The notes below the pieces were generated by a model that made no database searches, was not told where the DNA came from, and saw nothing but the letters and a program-made list of their open reading frames with translations. A stretch of 64,000 bases of DNA from Cladobotryum mycophilum (lineage: Eukaryota; Ascomycota; Sordariomycetes; Hypocreales; Hypocreaceae), in NCBI GenBank assembly GCA_036429605.1, contig JAVFKD010000016.1, positions 2,666,001-2,730,000 on the forward strand, given 5' to 3'. The position numbers were made by a program, and so were the translations under genes. Shown one piece after another: positions 22,594-32,830 of the stretch. Each line of letters begins with the position of its first letter. The stretch's first letter is position 1.

Positions 22594-24168
22594 CTATGAG
22601 GCCTTCTCTTGGCCCTTGTATTTCCACTCTGCATGCCTATGCAGTTTATAATCTCTTGTGAGTATGCTCTTGTAAATGCCATACAGCCCGCCGACGGGCC
22701 ACTTGCTCTTGACCGTCTTCTTCCACTTCTGTCTCTCTATCCTGTTGGATTCAACGTCAATTCTGACTTTATCATAGGCACTTGGCAAGGTTGTGGCGCT
22801 GTACTTTTCGCGCAGCGCCTGGTACCAAGGGCGGTCGTAGACTTTCCAGAACTCGTCCTCGGAGTAATACGTGTGGGCGTAGAGCCACTTGCGACCGCCC
22901 AGCTGGATGAGCTTGTCCTCGAGGGCGCGGTTCTTGGTGATGAACTCGTCGTGGTCTTCGGGGCCCCAACCCCAGACGCCGATGTTGAGCATGGGCCTGG
23001 ATAGCACGGGGGCGGCGATGTCGGATTCCTTGCTGGTTTCTTGTGTTTCTTGTATTGTTGTCTCGCCGGTGACGGGGTGGAATGTCGGCGTGGCTGTTGG
23101 TCTTATGGGGCAGAGCCACAGGGGCCAGATGTTGAACTCGTTGGTTGTGTAGTCGACGAATTCCTCGGTGGACTCGTAGGGCAGGGCGAGGTCCTGGACG
23201 ACGAAGCGGGCGGATTCGCCGCTGGCGTGGAGCGCACGGTAGAGCATGCGGGTGTGCATAAAGTCGTCGAGGAACCAGCGCCAAAACTTGTTGAAGGGCA
23301 CGTACTTGAAGTAAGTGAACCCCTGGGCGCCGACCCAGAAACCGGCACGATCGTACCGGAAGAGGTACTCGGCGAGTGGGATATAATCGGTCACGGCGTT
23401 GGAGGAGGAGGAGGAGGAGGAGGCATCTTTGGTTTTGTCCCGGACGTGGAGGTAGAACCAGGGGTCGCGGGCCTGGCTAAAGGTTTGGGGTTGGCGGTCG
23501 GTGGGCTTGTCGTCGGTCAAGCGGCCAGTGATGACGACACCGTGGTCCTTGGAGAAGAGTATGCCGTCAACGTAGTCGTTTTGCGGGTCCTGGGTTTCTG
23601 CGCGGATCCGGGCGGCGGCCTCGGCGACGCTGTTGGTTCTGTGGTACGTGGTCTGGACGAACTTGCGGGCTTCGATGAGCCGCAGCTCCATCAGGGTTGT
23701 GACGCCCAGGGATCCCACCGCGCCGGCGGCTCCGCGGAAGAGGTCGGCGCGCTCGTTGCGGGACGCCCTGACAACCTCGCCGCTGCCGAGGACCATTTCC
23801 ACCTCGTTGATGGTCTCGTCGAAGAAGCCGTAGCGAAAGGAGCTGCTCTCGCCCGCGGTACCGGCGAACCCACCGCCGGCGGTGATGCCGGGGAACTCCA
23901 TGACCACGGGGGGCACCAGGCCGTGGCACAGCGTGGCCTCGACGAGGCGGTCCATGGGGACGTTGGGCTCGACGAGGGCGGTCCTGGCGCCCCGGTCGAC
24001 GGAGAGGACGTTGGACAGGGCACTGATATCGACGGCGCGGTGACCCGGGCCGGGTCGGGGGCGGGTGCTATTGGTGGAGCCGTGGAAGATGCGGTAGGAC
24101 TCGCCGCGCTCGAAGTAGCCCCTTACGGCGGCGGCGATTTTGCCAACGGCCTGTTTATGGCGTTCCAT
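22594..24168 (-). CDS. FAD-binding oxidoreductase, Delta24-sterol reductase (DHCR24/DIMINUTO)-like
   Basis: DHCR24 enzymes use FAD and NADPH to reduce the C24 double bond of sterols such as desmosterol. This intronless gene encodes 524 residues. The PCMH-type FAD domain covers about residues 1-200: the block VEPNVPMDRLVEATL, then FPGITAGGGFAGTAGESSSFRYGFFDETINEVEMVLGSGE spread over residues about 95-135, with the family pattern G(I/T)..ESSS..YG. Later blocks PLWLCP, NIGVWGWG, LYAHTYYSEDEFWKVYDR.WY..LR.KY and the basic C-terminus also match DHCR24. Fungal ergosterol synthesis normally ends with Erg4, so the substrate here is uncertain; it may be a host or intermediate sterol. It lacks the clear N-terminal membrane helix of the animal enzyme. 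GC-rich codon use creates a long antisense frame, which I ignore. Confidence 0.85.
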   Translation of the reverse strand: MERHKQAVGKIAAAVRGYFERGESYRIFHGSTNSTRPRPGPGHRAVDISALSNVLSVDRGARTALVEPNVPMDRLVEATLCHGLVPPVVMEFPGITAGGGFAGTAGESSSFRYGFFDETINEVEMVLGSGEVVRASRNERADLFRGAAGAVGSLGVTTLMELRLIEARKFVQTTYHRTNSVAEAAARIRAETQDPQNDYVDGILFSKDHGVVITGRLTDDKPTDRQPQTFSQARDPWFYLHVRDKTKDASSSSSSSNAVTDYIPLAEYLFRYDRAGFWVGAQGFTYFKYVPFNKFWRWFLDDFMHTRMLYRALHASGESARFVVQDLALPYESTEEFVDYTTNEFNIWPLWLCPIRPTATPTFHPVTGETTIQETQETSKESDIAAPVLSRPMLNIGVWGWGPEDHDEFITKNRALEDKLIQLGGRKWLYAHTYYSEDEFWKVYDRPWYQALREKYSATTLPSAYDKVRIDVESNRIERQKWKKTVKSKWPVGGLYGIYKSILTRDYKLHRHAEWKYKGQEKAS

Positions 24169-24775
24169 TGTTGTTGTTGTGTTTCTCCCGTGAATGATTG
24201 AGTCAATTGAGCGAGGAGCAAGAGGGGAGGGGTTTGGGGGGGGATGGCGGGGTAGAAAAAGGAAGCAAAAGGAGAGTTTTGAAGCTTCACTTGGAAGAAA
24301 AAAAGAGCTGTACTAAACTGGCGAAGTTCCATTCCAATTGAAGGTTGGCGCCGCCACTTCCTAATCGATTATCGGAAACGTTATCTGTTGGTACGGGGGG
24401 CAGGAGCGGCTTTGTTTGAACGCTAAACTTAACGTTGAGGCCATGTGAGGTTTTGGAGCAATAGGGGGAGCACTATTTAATGATCGCGAACGGGGTTTTG
24501 TAATGGTACATATTTTTCATTCTAGGTTCTACTATGATGATACTCTTTGGCATTATAATTATTAGTTACACAAAACTCTCATTGGGGTAAATATAAGCGA
24601 GCGAAATGCGAATATGCATCTTACTACTTTGTAACTCCGTATAAGTAAGCGTCTCCATGGTGTTGCAAACGAGCTCTAGAACTTTTCAATCCATCGGAAA
24701 ATGTACACATGTAAAACAAATTCCGCCCATCTCATCCATGTACAAAGGAGAATCTCCCCTCTTCTTTACCGGACT
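24169..24775. other. intergenic, upstream of the DHCR24-like gene and downstream of the hydrolase
   Basis: No gene. An ACTCCGTA half-site lies at 24634-24641. The 5' leader of the DHCR24-like gene is rich in CAA and CCC near 24170-24250. Confidence 0.45.
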
Positions 24776-26409
24776 TTATAGTTTCGCAACAGGCGCCGGT
24801 TGTTGACCAAATGACTTGGCCATGGTTGTCACACGCTCCAGGACGGCTTCGTGGTTCTCCTCCACGAGATGCTCGAATTGCAACGGCACCTCCTCCAGAG
24901 TCCGTGCCTTGATCATGGTGGCGCTCGGTTTGATGGAGGCCGGGTCATTGACGGCGCGGCGGATAAACGTGGTCCAGCTGTCAAAGCAACGGCGGGAGTT
25001 GGGCGTCGATGTCAAGAACAGGGCGAAGCAGTGCGACATGGCTTCGTATTCTTCAAAGACCAGGGGGACGCCGTCGGCCGCCATCTTCCTGGCCAGTGCC
25101 TTGTCCTCCCACTCGAGGCGCTCCCAGCCGGTGCACATGTAGACGGGCGGCGAGCCCTCCCAGGACCCGGCCGTGATGATGGACACCAAGGGGTGTGCCA
25201 TGATCTCATCGTCGGCATAAAAGTTCTCGCGCGGGGGTTGGCCGGCCAGATGTCGCAGGGCGGGATCACGCTCATGGCGTCGGGCTTTGGCTTGGGCATC
25301 CAGTCGAATACGCGGGGGTCGTTTCCTTGCCATAACGGTGAGCTCAGCGTGATGTCGGCCCATGGCGAAATGACGGCCACTCCCGCCGGCAGGGGAACTT
25401 CACGACGCTCGCCGTACCAGTAAATGTGCTTATCCTGGCGACGGAGTTGGAGAAGAACTTGTAGCAGTGCCAGAGACAGGTTCCCACCAGCGCTGCGACA
25501 TTGGGCAAGTTTCGACATGGTTAGCAATGTTTCAGCATGGATTAATTGATTAGGGTCCCACAGCATGAGAGACATACCTGTCGCCGGAAAGGACAATGTG
25601 CTCCGGTTTCACAGCCTCATGGAAAGCATCCGGAGGGGGATACAGCAGGGTAAAGTACGACACCAGGGCATCAAGCAGTGCGCTCGGGAACGGGTGCTTT
25701 GGCGCGAGTCTGTAGCGGACCGAGTAGCATCTCCCTCCCAATATCTTGGCCAGCTTCTTGTTTGTCGGCCGATGGGTCGCGGGATCTAGGAGATAATAGG
25801 CACCGCCGTGAAAGTATAAAACGGTCGTGGGATCGCGGCATTCCTTCATCATCTCACGATACTTTTCCGCCTCTGAGATATTGGGCAGGGTTTCCTTTGG
25901 CGAAGCGGCAGCCCGATATCCAGTCCACTCAGCCTCCACATCAGCTATTTCTGGCATCCTAACTGCGACGCCTTTCTGTCCCATGCTCTCGATTACTTCA
26001 ACGAGGGCATCCCTGATGCTCGTCTCCGGAGGGGAGGCGACGAGTATAAGCTGATCCACATCCTGCCCTTGATCTCTGGGCCGCGTACCGAACGACTCTG
26101 GACCACCGACACACTCATCGGCTCCTCGTTCTCGAGATAGGATCGCAGTACCGAAATTATCAAATGAGACCGCAAATCGAGATACTTGGATGGTTCTGAG
26201 AGGCCCAGTACGTGCATGACAGCTACTCTAATGGCAAGTGGCACCTTGGATAGCACTGCCCATAGGATCCTGAGATTTCGACCCGACATCTTGGGCTCGT
26301 TTGAGTTTGATTGATAGGGAGTAGCAGAGACGGGAGCAGGAGAAGGGGCAGGAGCGGGAGCGGGAGCAGAAGGGGATGCCAGAGGAAGTTGGTGTTTGTT
26401 AGTCGTCAT
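24776..26409 (-). CDS. alpha/beta hydrolase fold-3 esterase, steryl acetyl hydrolase-like (two frame breaks)
   Basis: This belongs to the hormone-sensitive-lipase-like alpha/beta hydrolases (fold-3), a group that includes fungal steryl-acetyl hydrolases. Exons are 26409-25578 and 25492-24776, with an 85-nt GT-AG intron (25493-25577) splitting the catalytic serine codon, GDS/AGG. Visible motifs: the oxyanion-hole HGGAYYLLDP, nucleophile elbow GDSAGGN, an acid-bearing segment PPVYMCTGWERLEWED and the catalytic His in EAMSHCF. The N-terminus has a low-complexity Ala/Pro stretch and a possible hydrophobic segment (LRILWAVLSKVPLAIRVAVMHVL). The frame shifts at 26031-26034 and at 25233-25237; both runs need one more base. 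The exons sum to 1549 nt, two short of 1551, and restoration gives 516 residues. The substrate is not determined. Confidence 0.75.
25233..25237 (-). other. frameshift site 2 in the hydrolase (C5 on the coding strand)
   Basis: The coding strand reads DIWPANP and then continues one frame away as RENFYADDEIMAHPLVS. Six Cs would give ANPPRENFY with no other change. Confidence 0.7.
26031..26034 (-). other. frameshift site 1 in the hydrolase (C4 on the coding strand)
   Basis: GRMWISLYSSPP continues one frame away as PETSIRDALVEVIESMG. One additional C restores the family-like segment. Confidence 0.7.
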
Positions 26410-27680
26410 ATTGATTTCGAGGAGGGAGGAGGGGAGGAATGGCGGCTATTATGGTCTTTACTAAATAGGCCAGCCGCGGCGAATTAATTTCAAGGTGCGT
26501 GATGAGACAAAGATGGAAAAAAAGGAGATAAGCTGTAAATGAGTAATTAGGAATGTGATTTGAGGGAACGGCGGATTAGGATCCGGGAAGAGTGAGTTCG
26601 AGCCGTCTGTCAATGATGACTAGACAGGACTAGCAAGTAGTATCGCCGCCCACAGCGTGGTCTAGTTAAACGGCTAGTTTTGCCAAACGCGCAATCAATT
26701 CTAAATTTGGTCGAAGCCTCACCAGAATCAAAAAGATACGGGAGATGTTTTGTGATATGTTTGAGAATGTTTTTACGGTGGGTCTGTAACCTTGGATCAA
26801 TCTTGCTTTTGCCGCCTTGTTATTATATTACTACAATGAGTCATCCGATTGCTGGAGAAGATGAGGGCTCCAACTGCGGAGGGCGCTGAAATCTTTCCCC
26901 CAATAAATGCCAACCCATGGCATCGGTAAGCTGTTTATGGTTTATCCCCGAAAAGGCCCAGAGCACTCCCGGATGCGAGGCAGCCTCGGCAGACCTAGTC
27001 ATGGTGGCGCGGGGACGGCTCATTATGATGGTGGTGAAATAGGAGCAGGGGTTAACTCTCCGAGACATTAGCTCGTCCAGCAAGATTTCGATCAATATAG
27101 GGGGTTCGTTCACGTAAACGAGAGAGAGAGAGAGAAAATGGTTCCCTACGTTGCTTAGAAACCGCTTACAATGCGCAAAATCCATTTGTTTAGCGTGTTG
27201 TTTCGACGTCGTCGTTCGGAGCGTATAGCAAGCACGGTGCTATAGGGGGATCCGTATTCCAAAAGGGGAAAATGTCGCGGGAAAGCGGCATGGCGACGGT
27301 TACATGTGGAGCTATAAGAGAGATCATAGTGTAAGAGATTTCAACATCAAAGACGGCCAGGGCGCACATGAGACACTGTTTTGATACGCGACAAGATCAA
27401 ACAAACAAAAAAAGAATTCTTTGGCTAAACGACATGCATCTTACACATAATAGTACCTAGTTACACATTGCTCTTGTCAAAGAGCGCCAACAAAATACAT
27501 TCCTCTGCCCCTTTATAGGAGATAATTATTTTTTTGACCCATTGAATACTTTCCCATCTCGTTGTCTAACACCCAAGAAAGACTCCCCCATTATGCGACA
27601 TGCTCAAATGCTCCCCCCCCCCCCCCGTCTTCAATAATTCGTGCGGTTCTGGGCTTGCGCCAAGTGGTGTTATTTTCTTT
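26410..27680. other. intergenic region between the hydrolase promoter and PEX14 3' end
   Basis: No gene is supported. It contains a GA repeat (about 27121-27136) and a run of 14 C (27613-27626) about 55 bp downstream of the PEX14 stop. Confidence 0.45.
27613..27626. repeat. poly-C run (about 14)
   Basis: A long mononucleotide run just past the PEX14 stop codon; its length is likely to be unreliable in any assembly. Confidence 0.8.
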
Positions 27681-28935
27681 TTAAGAGCTGCTAGCAGCTG
27701 CGGTCTCGGGCTCCTTTGGCGTTTCGACGGCGGGAACGACAGGAGTAGTGGTGGTAGATGGGGTGGAGGTGCTAGCAGCCTTGTTGGCCATGGCCATCTG
27801 CCAGGCGGGGATGGACGCCTTGGCTCCGGAGCCGATGGAGGATCCAGACACTCTGTTGAAGCTGCTCTGGGCCAAGCTCTTCGGGGGCTCAACAGCGGGC
27901 GTAGCGCTGGTCTCAGTAGGGGCAGTGGTGCTCGTCTCGTTGGTGACTGTTGCTGCGCGGCTTGGAGTGGGGATGGTCGAAGGAGACGTTCCGTTGATGC
28001 GTGGCAGGTAGCTAGATGTGGCGGGGGAGCGGCAGCAGCAGCATTCATTCGCTGAGAGACCAAAGTCTTGAGGCTTGTAAGTTCCGTGTTGATTTCAGAC
28101 AGGCGGTTATCGGTGAGATCCTTTTGGTTGCTCATTGCCTTGGGAATTGCGTCCTTGAGCGCCTGTACCTCGTCGCGGATGCGTTGAGCGTCGTCCTCGC
28201 GCCGCCTGCTTGCCGCCTTCAACTCGGTCATGACTGTCTCCAGGTCGGAAAGTGTAGTATCTAGTTTTTCTGTCCTCTGCTTCTCCGCCTCCTTTAGGGC
28301 CTCGGTGTCCTTGGAGAGCTGATCAACCAGAGAAAAGGCCTTGTCGAACTGTTCCTCGATTGTCTTCTTATCCTGCTCGAGTCGCTCTGGCGTAGGTGGT
28401 GCCACAAGAGGGTATACGTAGCGCTGAACTCATGTTAGTGGTGTTTGGTATACAACGAAGCGGTCGGTGAGGGCTGAATCACCTTGCCGAGTGAATATAG
28501 ACCATAGCTGACACCGCCTACAACAGTGGCCATGATGAACCAATCCCGCCAATCTCTCTTAGGGGCTTGCGGTGGTTGCCACGCATATTGGGGATATTGC
28601 TGATAGTACTGCGGAGGTCCAGAGGGGCCACCGGGGTATGGTGCGCCTGGAGGCGCGCCGTTACCAGACCTAGCTAGAGCAACACCGATCTCCTCCTGAG
28701 TCAGATTCTTGGTTCGCAAGAATGATATCTTGTTCTCGACTGATGATGACGCGACGCTGGGGTCTTGCAAGACTGTAAAGTGTTAGCTAGGCGTGTTCGG
28801 CAATCGAGGCGTCGGAGTCGTTGGAACTAACATTGCGCCTATCTCAGGGTCAGCATGATTTCAAAGGGAAGCGCTTCAGAGACGCGAAGTGTGTGGACTT
28901 ACCGCAGACGTCACCAGATCCTCGCGAATAGCCAT
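27681..28935 (-). CDS. pex14: Pex14, peroxisomal docking complex protein (one frame break, 7-nt micro-exon)
   Basis: Pex14 is the membrane docking factor for cargo-loaded Pex5 and Pex7/Pex20 at the peroxisome. Exons are 28935-28903, 28832-28838 (7 nt), 28772-28483 and 28423-27681. The introns are GT-AG: 28839-28902, 28773-28831 and 28424-28482. The N-terminal domain MAIREDLVTSA-AQF-LQDPSVASSS..KISFLRTKNLTQEEIGVAL is the conserved receptor-binding helix bundle. A Pro/Tyr/Gln linker, a membrane-associated segment (WRDWFIMATVVGGVSYGLYSLGK), then a long coiled coil (about 130-220) follow. The C-terminal tail ends with IPAWQMAMANK and a Ser/Thr/Pro stretch. The frame breaks at the G5 run 28023-28027. 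The exons total 1073 nt, one base short, so restoration gives 357 residues. Confidence 0.9.
28023..28027 (-). other. frameshift site in PEX14 (C5 on the coding strand)
   Basis: AAAAAPP is followed one frame away by ATSSYLPRINGTSPSTIP and the IPAWQMAMANK tail. The unshifted frame gives an atypical Pro/Arg-rich tail ending at 27566 instead. Confidence 0.8.
28832..28838 (-). other. 7-nt micro-exon of PEX14
   Basis: The coding bases GCGCAAT lie between an acceptor (GATAG) and a donor (GTTAGT). Exon 1 ends in phase 0 and the next exon starts TC TTG CAA GAC, so only this micro-exon gives ..TSA-AQF-LQDPSV, the Pex14 consensus. Confidence 0.85.
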
Positions 28936-29445
28936 GTTGAATTATACACCAATGAAGCTTCACAGCATCACCGATTACAAGTAGAAAGGGATGATGGGTT
29001 CGGGGTTGAAGAGTTGCGTAGAAGAAGTAGGAACTGCACAGCATGTGCTCCGGTCGGAAAGTGTGGATAATATCATGGAATCGAATGGCTGGCCTGCCGT
29101 GCTGGGCCGAGGCTAACGTTGGATTGGATTACCCCGGATAAAAATGGGGCAAAATGGCACTTTGCCGGATTACATAACCCCTTTTCTTTATGAGCAGATC
29201 ACGTGCTTTCGTGGTCGGAGAATCTTCAGCTCGTGCCACTGGAGACTGTCCAATCAGCCTCTGGCAACAGTTTGTTTACATGCTTGCCAGACAACGCACC
29301 CCCACGACGCAAATACCCAAACATTGCAGCCTCGCATCACATTTTTGTTTATACTCAACGTTTAATCAGCAATTCACATCAAGGAAGATACATCTCGCAG
29401 AGCTTTACATACTTGGCATTCGAAGCAAGTGAATAATAGCCCACC
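28936..29445. promoter_or_regulatory. divergent promoter of PEX14 and NDC80
   Basis: This 510-bp region separates the PEX14 start (28935, -) and the NDC80 start (29446, +). A CACGTG box is at 29200-29205. The two genes share the region; co-regulation is not shown. Confidence 0.5.
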
Positions 29446-31755
29446 ATGTCTCAAGATACTGGTCTATGGAGCGTCCGCAGGAAAAGAGAGGTCAGTCGCC
29501 CAGGCAGAATCATCCATCGGCGCATTGTCGCATCACGGCGCAAAGTGATTAACAAGTTGCGCAGACCCTTGCGGGCATCAACATGAACTCTGGAATACCG
29601 CCGCCAGGGTCGGGCATGAAACGGTTGAGCGTCAACAACCTGAACTTGACAAACAGTCACGCTAGGTCGATGTCGGGATCTAGGCAATCCCTCGCCTTGC
29701 CGCGACCGAATCCACCACAGTTCCCGCGCCCATCCTCTGGTGCCAATCTAGCAGATATCGGGCTCTCTTCCGTCAAGCGAACATCGTTTCAACAACCAAG
29801 AGGAGCCTTTACACACACACCTTCCTCACTGAGGCCGTCTGCAACAGATAACGACCGACGAAGTAGTGTATACCGCCCCCGACAATCTACAGCCGGTCCA
29901 TCAAATTCCCAGAGCTTTTTCCAAACCACACCGCAACCAGCAGGCGTACCCCGAGATCCCCGCCCACTAAAGGACCGATCATTTCAAGCTCGAATCGCCC
30001 AGGAGCTCATGGAATACATGGTTCAACATAACTTTGAAATGGAGATGAAGCATACCATCTCCCAAAACATTCTCAAATCGCCAACTCAGAAAGACTTTAA
30101 TTTTATGTTTCAGTGGCTGTACCACCGGATAGATCCCAGCCATCGCTTCCAGAAGAATATTGACCAAGAGGTCCCGCCCATTCTGAAGCAACTGAGGTAT
30201 CCCTTTGAACGGAGCATCACCAAAAGTCAAATCGCTGCGGTTGGTGGACAAAACTGGAGCACATTCCTTGGTCTTCTTCATTGGATGATGCAATTGGCCC
30301 AGATGCTCGATGGCTATGTCGAGAATAGATATGACGAAGCTTGCATGGAGATGGGGCTCGATGTCAGCGGCGACCACATCATTTTTGACTTTCTCAGCAG
30401 TGCATACAGGGACTGGCTAGCTATGGACGATGACATGGGTGATGAGGATGCAGAGCGATTGCTTGCGCCTCATGTTGACGCCATGGCCAGAGCCTTTGAG
30501 CAATCCAACTCAAAATACACATCAGAATTAGAGATGCTCGAGGCTGAAAGCGAGAGACTGCTCAAGGAGATTGCAGATCTTGAAAAAGCGACACCAGACC
30601 CAGCAGTCTTGGACGATCATTTCAAGATTATGGAGGAGGATAGAGTAAAATTTGAAGACTACAACACCCTTGCTATTCAGCGGACGGAGAAATATGAGAA
30701 CCGTATTCAAGTACTTCAAGACGAGCTCGACAAGATTGCTGAAGAGCTCAAGGAGGCTGATGATGAGCGTCGGGGACTCCAGAGGGCGGTTGACGACCAA
30801 GGCATCGGCATGCAGGATATCGACCGCATGACTTCCGAGCGAGAACGTCTCCAAAGGGGCATCGAATCCGCGAGCCAGAGACTAGATGAGGTCAAAAAGA
30901 AGGTCATGGACAAGGAATCAGAAGCCGGCCGAAAACTGGACGAGCTTGAGCGCATGGTGGACAAGTATAACACGATGGCTTACCAGATTGCGCTCATTCC
31001 AGCAACGGCGGCCAATGCCCAGGGTAGGGAGTACGAGCTGCAAATCACTCTGAATGACAACGCGGATTTTGCAAGTTCAATCAGTGCGCACACGCCCGCA
31101 ACCGACCGCCTGCTGGTTGATGCCACCACAGGATATCAGCCCGGATATGTTCTCAATCTAGATCTTAGAGGACACATTCGAAGCAACTTTTTGGCCCTGC
31201 GCAAGGAGATTGCGGAGCGACGAAGCGCTGTCATGGATGACATGATGAAGGATCACGACTTGCTGGACGGCATTAAGGAAGCCATTGAAGACAAGCGCAG
31301 CGAGGTGGATGCGTTGAACCACCGAGTGAGAGCAGCTGAGGAAGAGTATGAGAAGACCAAGGAGGTGACACAGGCACAAAAGATGGCTTCCGATGCACAG
31401 ATTGAAAAAATGGAAAAAGAATTGTCGAAGATGCGTGCCGGCTTGACAGAATCGGTGCAGCTATTGGAACAACGCGAAATTAATACAACAATTGAGTACG
31501 TTATTTTGACCCCCAGTATGGAGAATCATTGGCTAACAGATGCATCACAGATACGAACAACTGGTGCTTCGAGCAAACTCTCTACGAGAGGAACTACACA
31601 CAGAGATTGACCGCATGCTAAACGATGTAATCAAGTTCAAGATACACGTTCAGAAGAACTTGGATGATTATGAAGGATTTGTGGCAGATGAGTTGGAAAA
31701 AGAACTTGGCGGTGACGACATGCAAGATGATACCCGGGTACTGGATAATATTTGA
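29446..31755 (+). CDS. ndc80: Ndc80/Hec1, kinetochore microtubule-binding protein
   Basis: Ndc80 is the core microtubule-binding subunit of the outer-kinetochore Ndc80 complex (with Nuf2, Spc24, Spc25). Exons are 29446-29490, 29565-31495 and 31551-31755, with GT-AG introns 29491-29564 and 31496-31550; the product is 726 residues. The N-terminal tail (about 1-140) is Ser/Arg/Pro-rich, as in the Aurora B-regulated tail. The calponin-homology domain starts at about DPRPLKDRSFQARIAQELMEY (residue 146) and includes FMFQWLYHRIDP and a WSTFLGLLHWMMQL helix. Most of the remainder is coiled coil (EMLEAESERLLKEIADLEKA onward), with a break near NAQGREYELQIT. The third exon supplies the end of the coiled coil and the acidic C-terminus. 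Confidence 0.96.
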
Positions 31756-32271
31756 ACGAGACAGCTTGACTGATGATGACTTGAAGCAAAAAAAATGAGT
31801 GTTGGTGTTGGAGGCGTTGAGCTGTTCAATGAGCAATTGTGGGAGGATATTGTGCGTTTTGTTGAAAAATACCAATTTGATTTTCTGTTACGAATAATGA
31901 AACCAAGACTCGTGTGTTTCATTTCCTCATAAACTGAAGGATGCCCATCTTTCACTGGTAAGTCATGTTAATAGTTCTGCTCTCTTCATGATGCATTTGT
32001 TAGTGTGGGGCCATTGAACATTTCAGGTGTGTATGTTTGTCGGCACCATGGAGGGGAGGGTCCGGGTCCAAGTTTTTCCATACCGAGCTCGGTGGATAAG
32101 CTTTGCTACACTATCAGCAACTTTTTTTTTCTGCCAAAAGTTTCTTGCGATTGTCACATCACGAATCTTCAACTCTCTCTCTCTCAACCTTTCTCTCCCA
32201 CCTCCCCTTTCTCTTTAACTACTACGGCAGTGAGCCTTCCTCAGGCGAGCCCTGTTCCCTTATTATCAGCA
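31756..32271. other. intergenic between NDC80 and SNU13
   Basis: This holds the 3' end of NDC80 and the CT-rich leader of SNU13 (about 32160-32240). No gene is seen. Confidence 0.5.
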
Positions 32272-32830
32272 ATGGCTTCTCAGGATGTTGGTAAGTTGAA
32301 TTCCACCAAGACTGAAAGCGAGTTTGTGACTTGACTTTTGCTAACTTTTTCTTCTTCTTCTTGATAGCTTGGCCCTTGGCCGATGCTGCTTTGACTCAGG
32401 AGATTCTTGATCTCCTTCAGTCTGCTATGCATATTCGTCAGGCGAAGAAGGGTGCCAACGAAGGTACGTCGGATTGTGCACTTTTGGGGGAGCCCGTGAT
32501 GCAATGCAGCGGAAAGGGTTTTTTTGCGACAAATGACTAACTTTTTCTTCTTCTTTTTCTTCTTCAGTCACCAAGGCCATCAACCGTGGTACTTGCGAAA
32601 TCGCCGTCCTCGCCGCCGACACCGAGCCCCTCGCCATCATCCTGCACATCCCCCTCATCTGCGAGGACAAGGGCGTGCCATACGTCTACGTCCCCAGCAA
32701 GACCATGTTGGGACGTGCGTGCGGTGTTAGCCGTGCCGTCATTGCTGCCAGCATCAGCTCCAACGAGCTGAGCGAGCTGTCTGGCCAGATCAAGGCTCTT
32801 CAGCAGAAGGTTGAGCGTCTTGCGATCTAA
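32272..32830 (+). CDS. snu13: Snu13 (15.5K), L7Ae-family U4 snRNP and box C/D snoRNP protein
   Basis: Snu13 binds kink-turns in U4 snRNA and in box C/D snoRNAs, nucleating the U4/U6.U5 tri-snRNP and the rRNA methylation snoRNP. Exons are 32272-32290, 32368-32463 and 32568-32830, with GT-AG introns 32291-32367 and 32464-32567; the product is 125 residues, the standard size. The hallmarks WPLADAALTQEILDLLQSAMHIRQ, KKGANEVTKAINRG, AVLAADTEPLAIILH, PLICEDKGVPYVYVPSK and the C-terminal IKALQQKVERLAI are all present. Two introns in a gene this short is common for fungal ribonucleoprotein genes. Confidence 0.97.

Noticed and set aside
23041..24201. 386-codon frame antisense to the DHCR24-like gene
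   Set aside because: Composition effect of GC-rich third positions; Gly/Val-rich translation with no motif.
27566..28020. Continuation of PEX14 in the original frame to a stop at 27566
   Set aside because: The translation becomes Pro/Arg-rich and loses the normal C-terminal motif; the frame shift at 28023-28027 explains it better.
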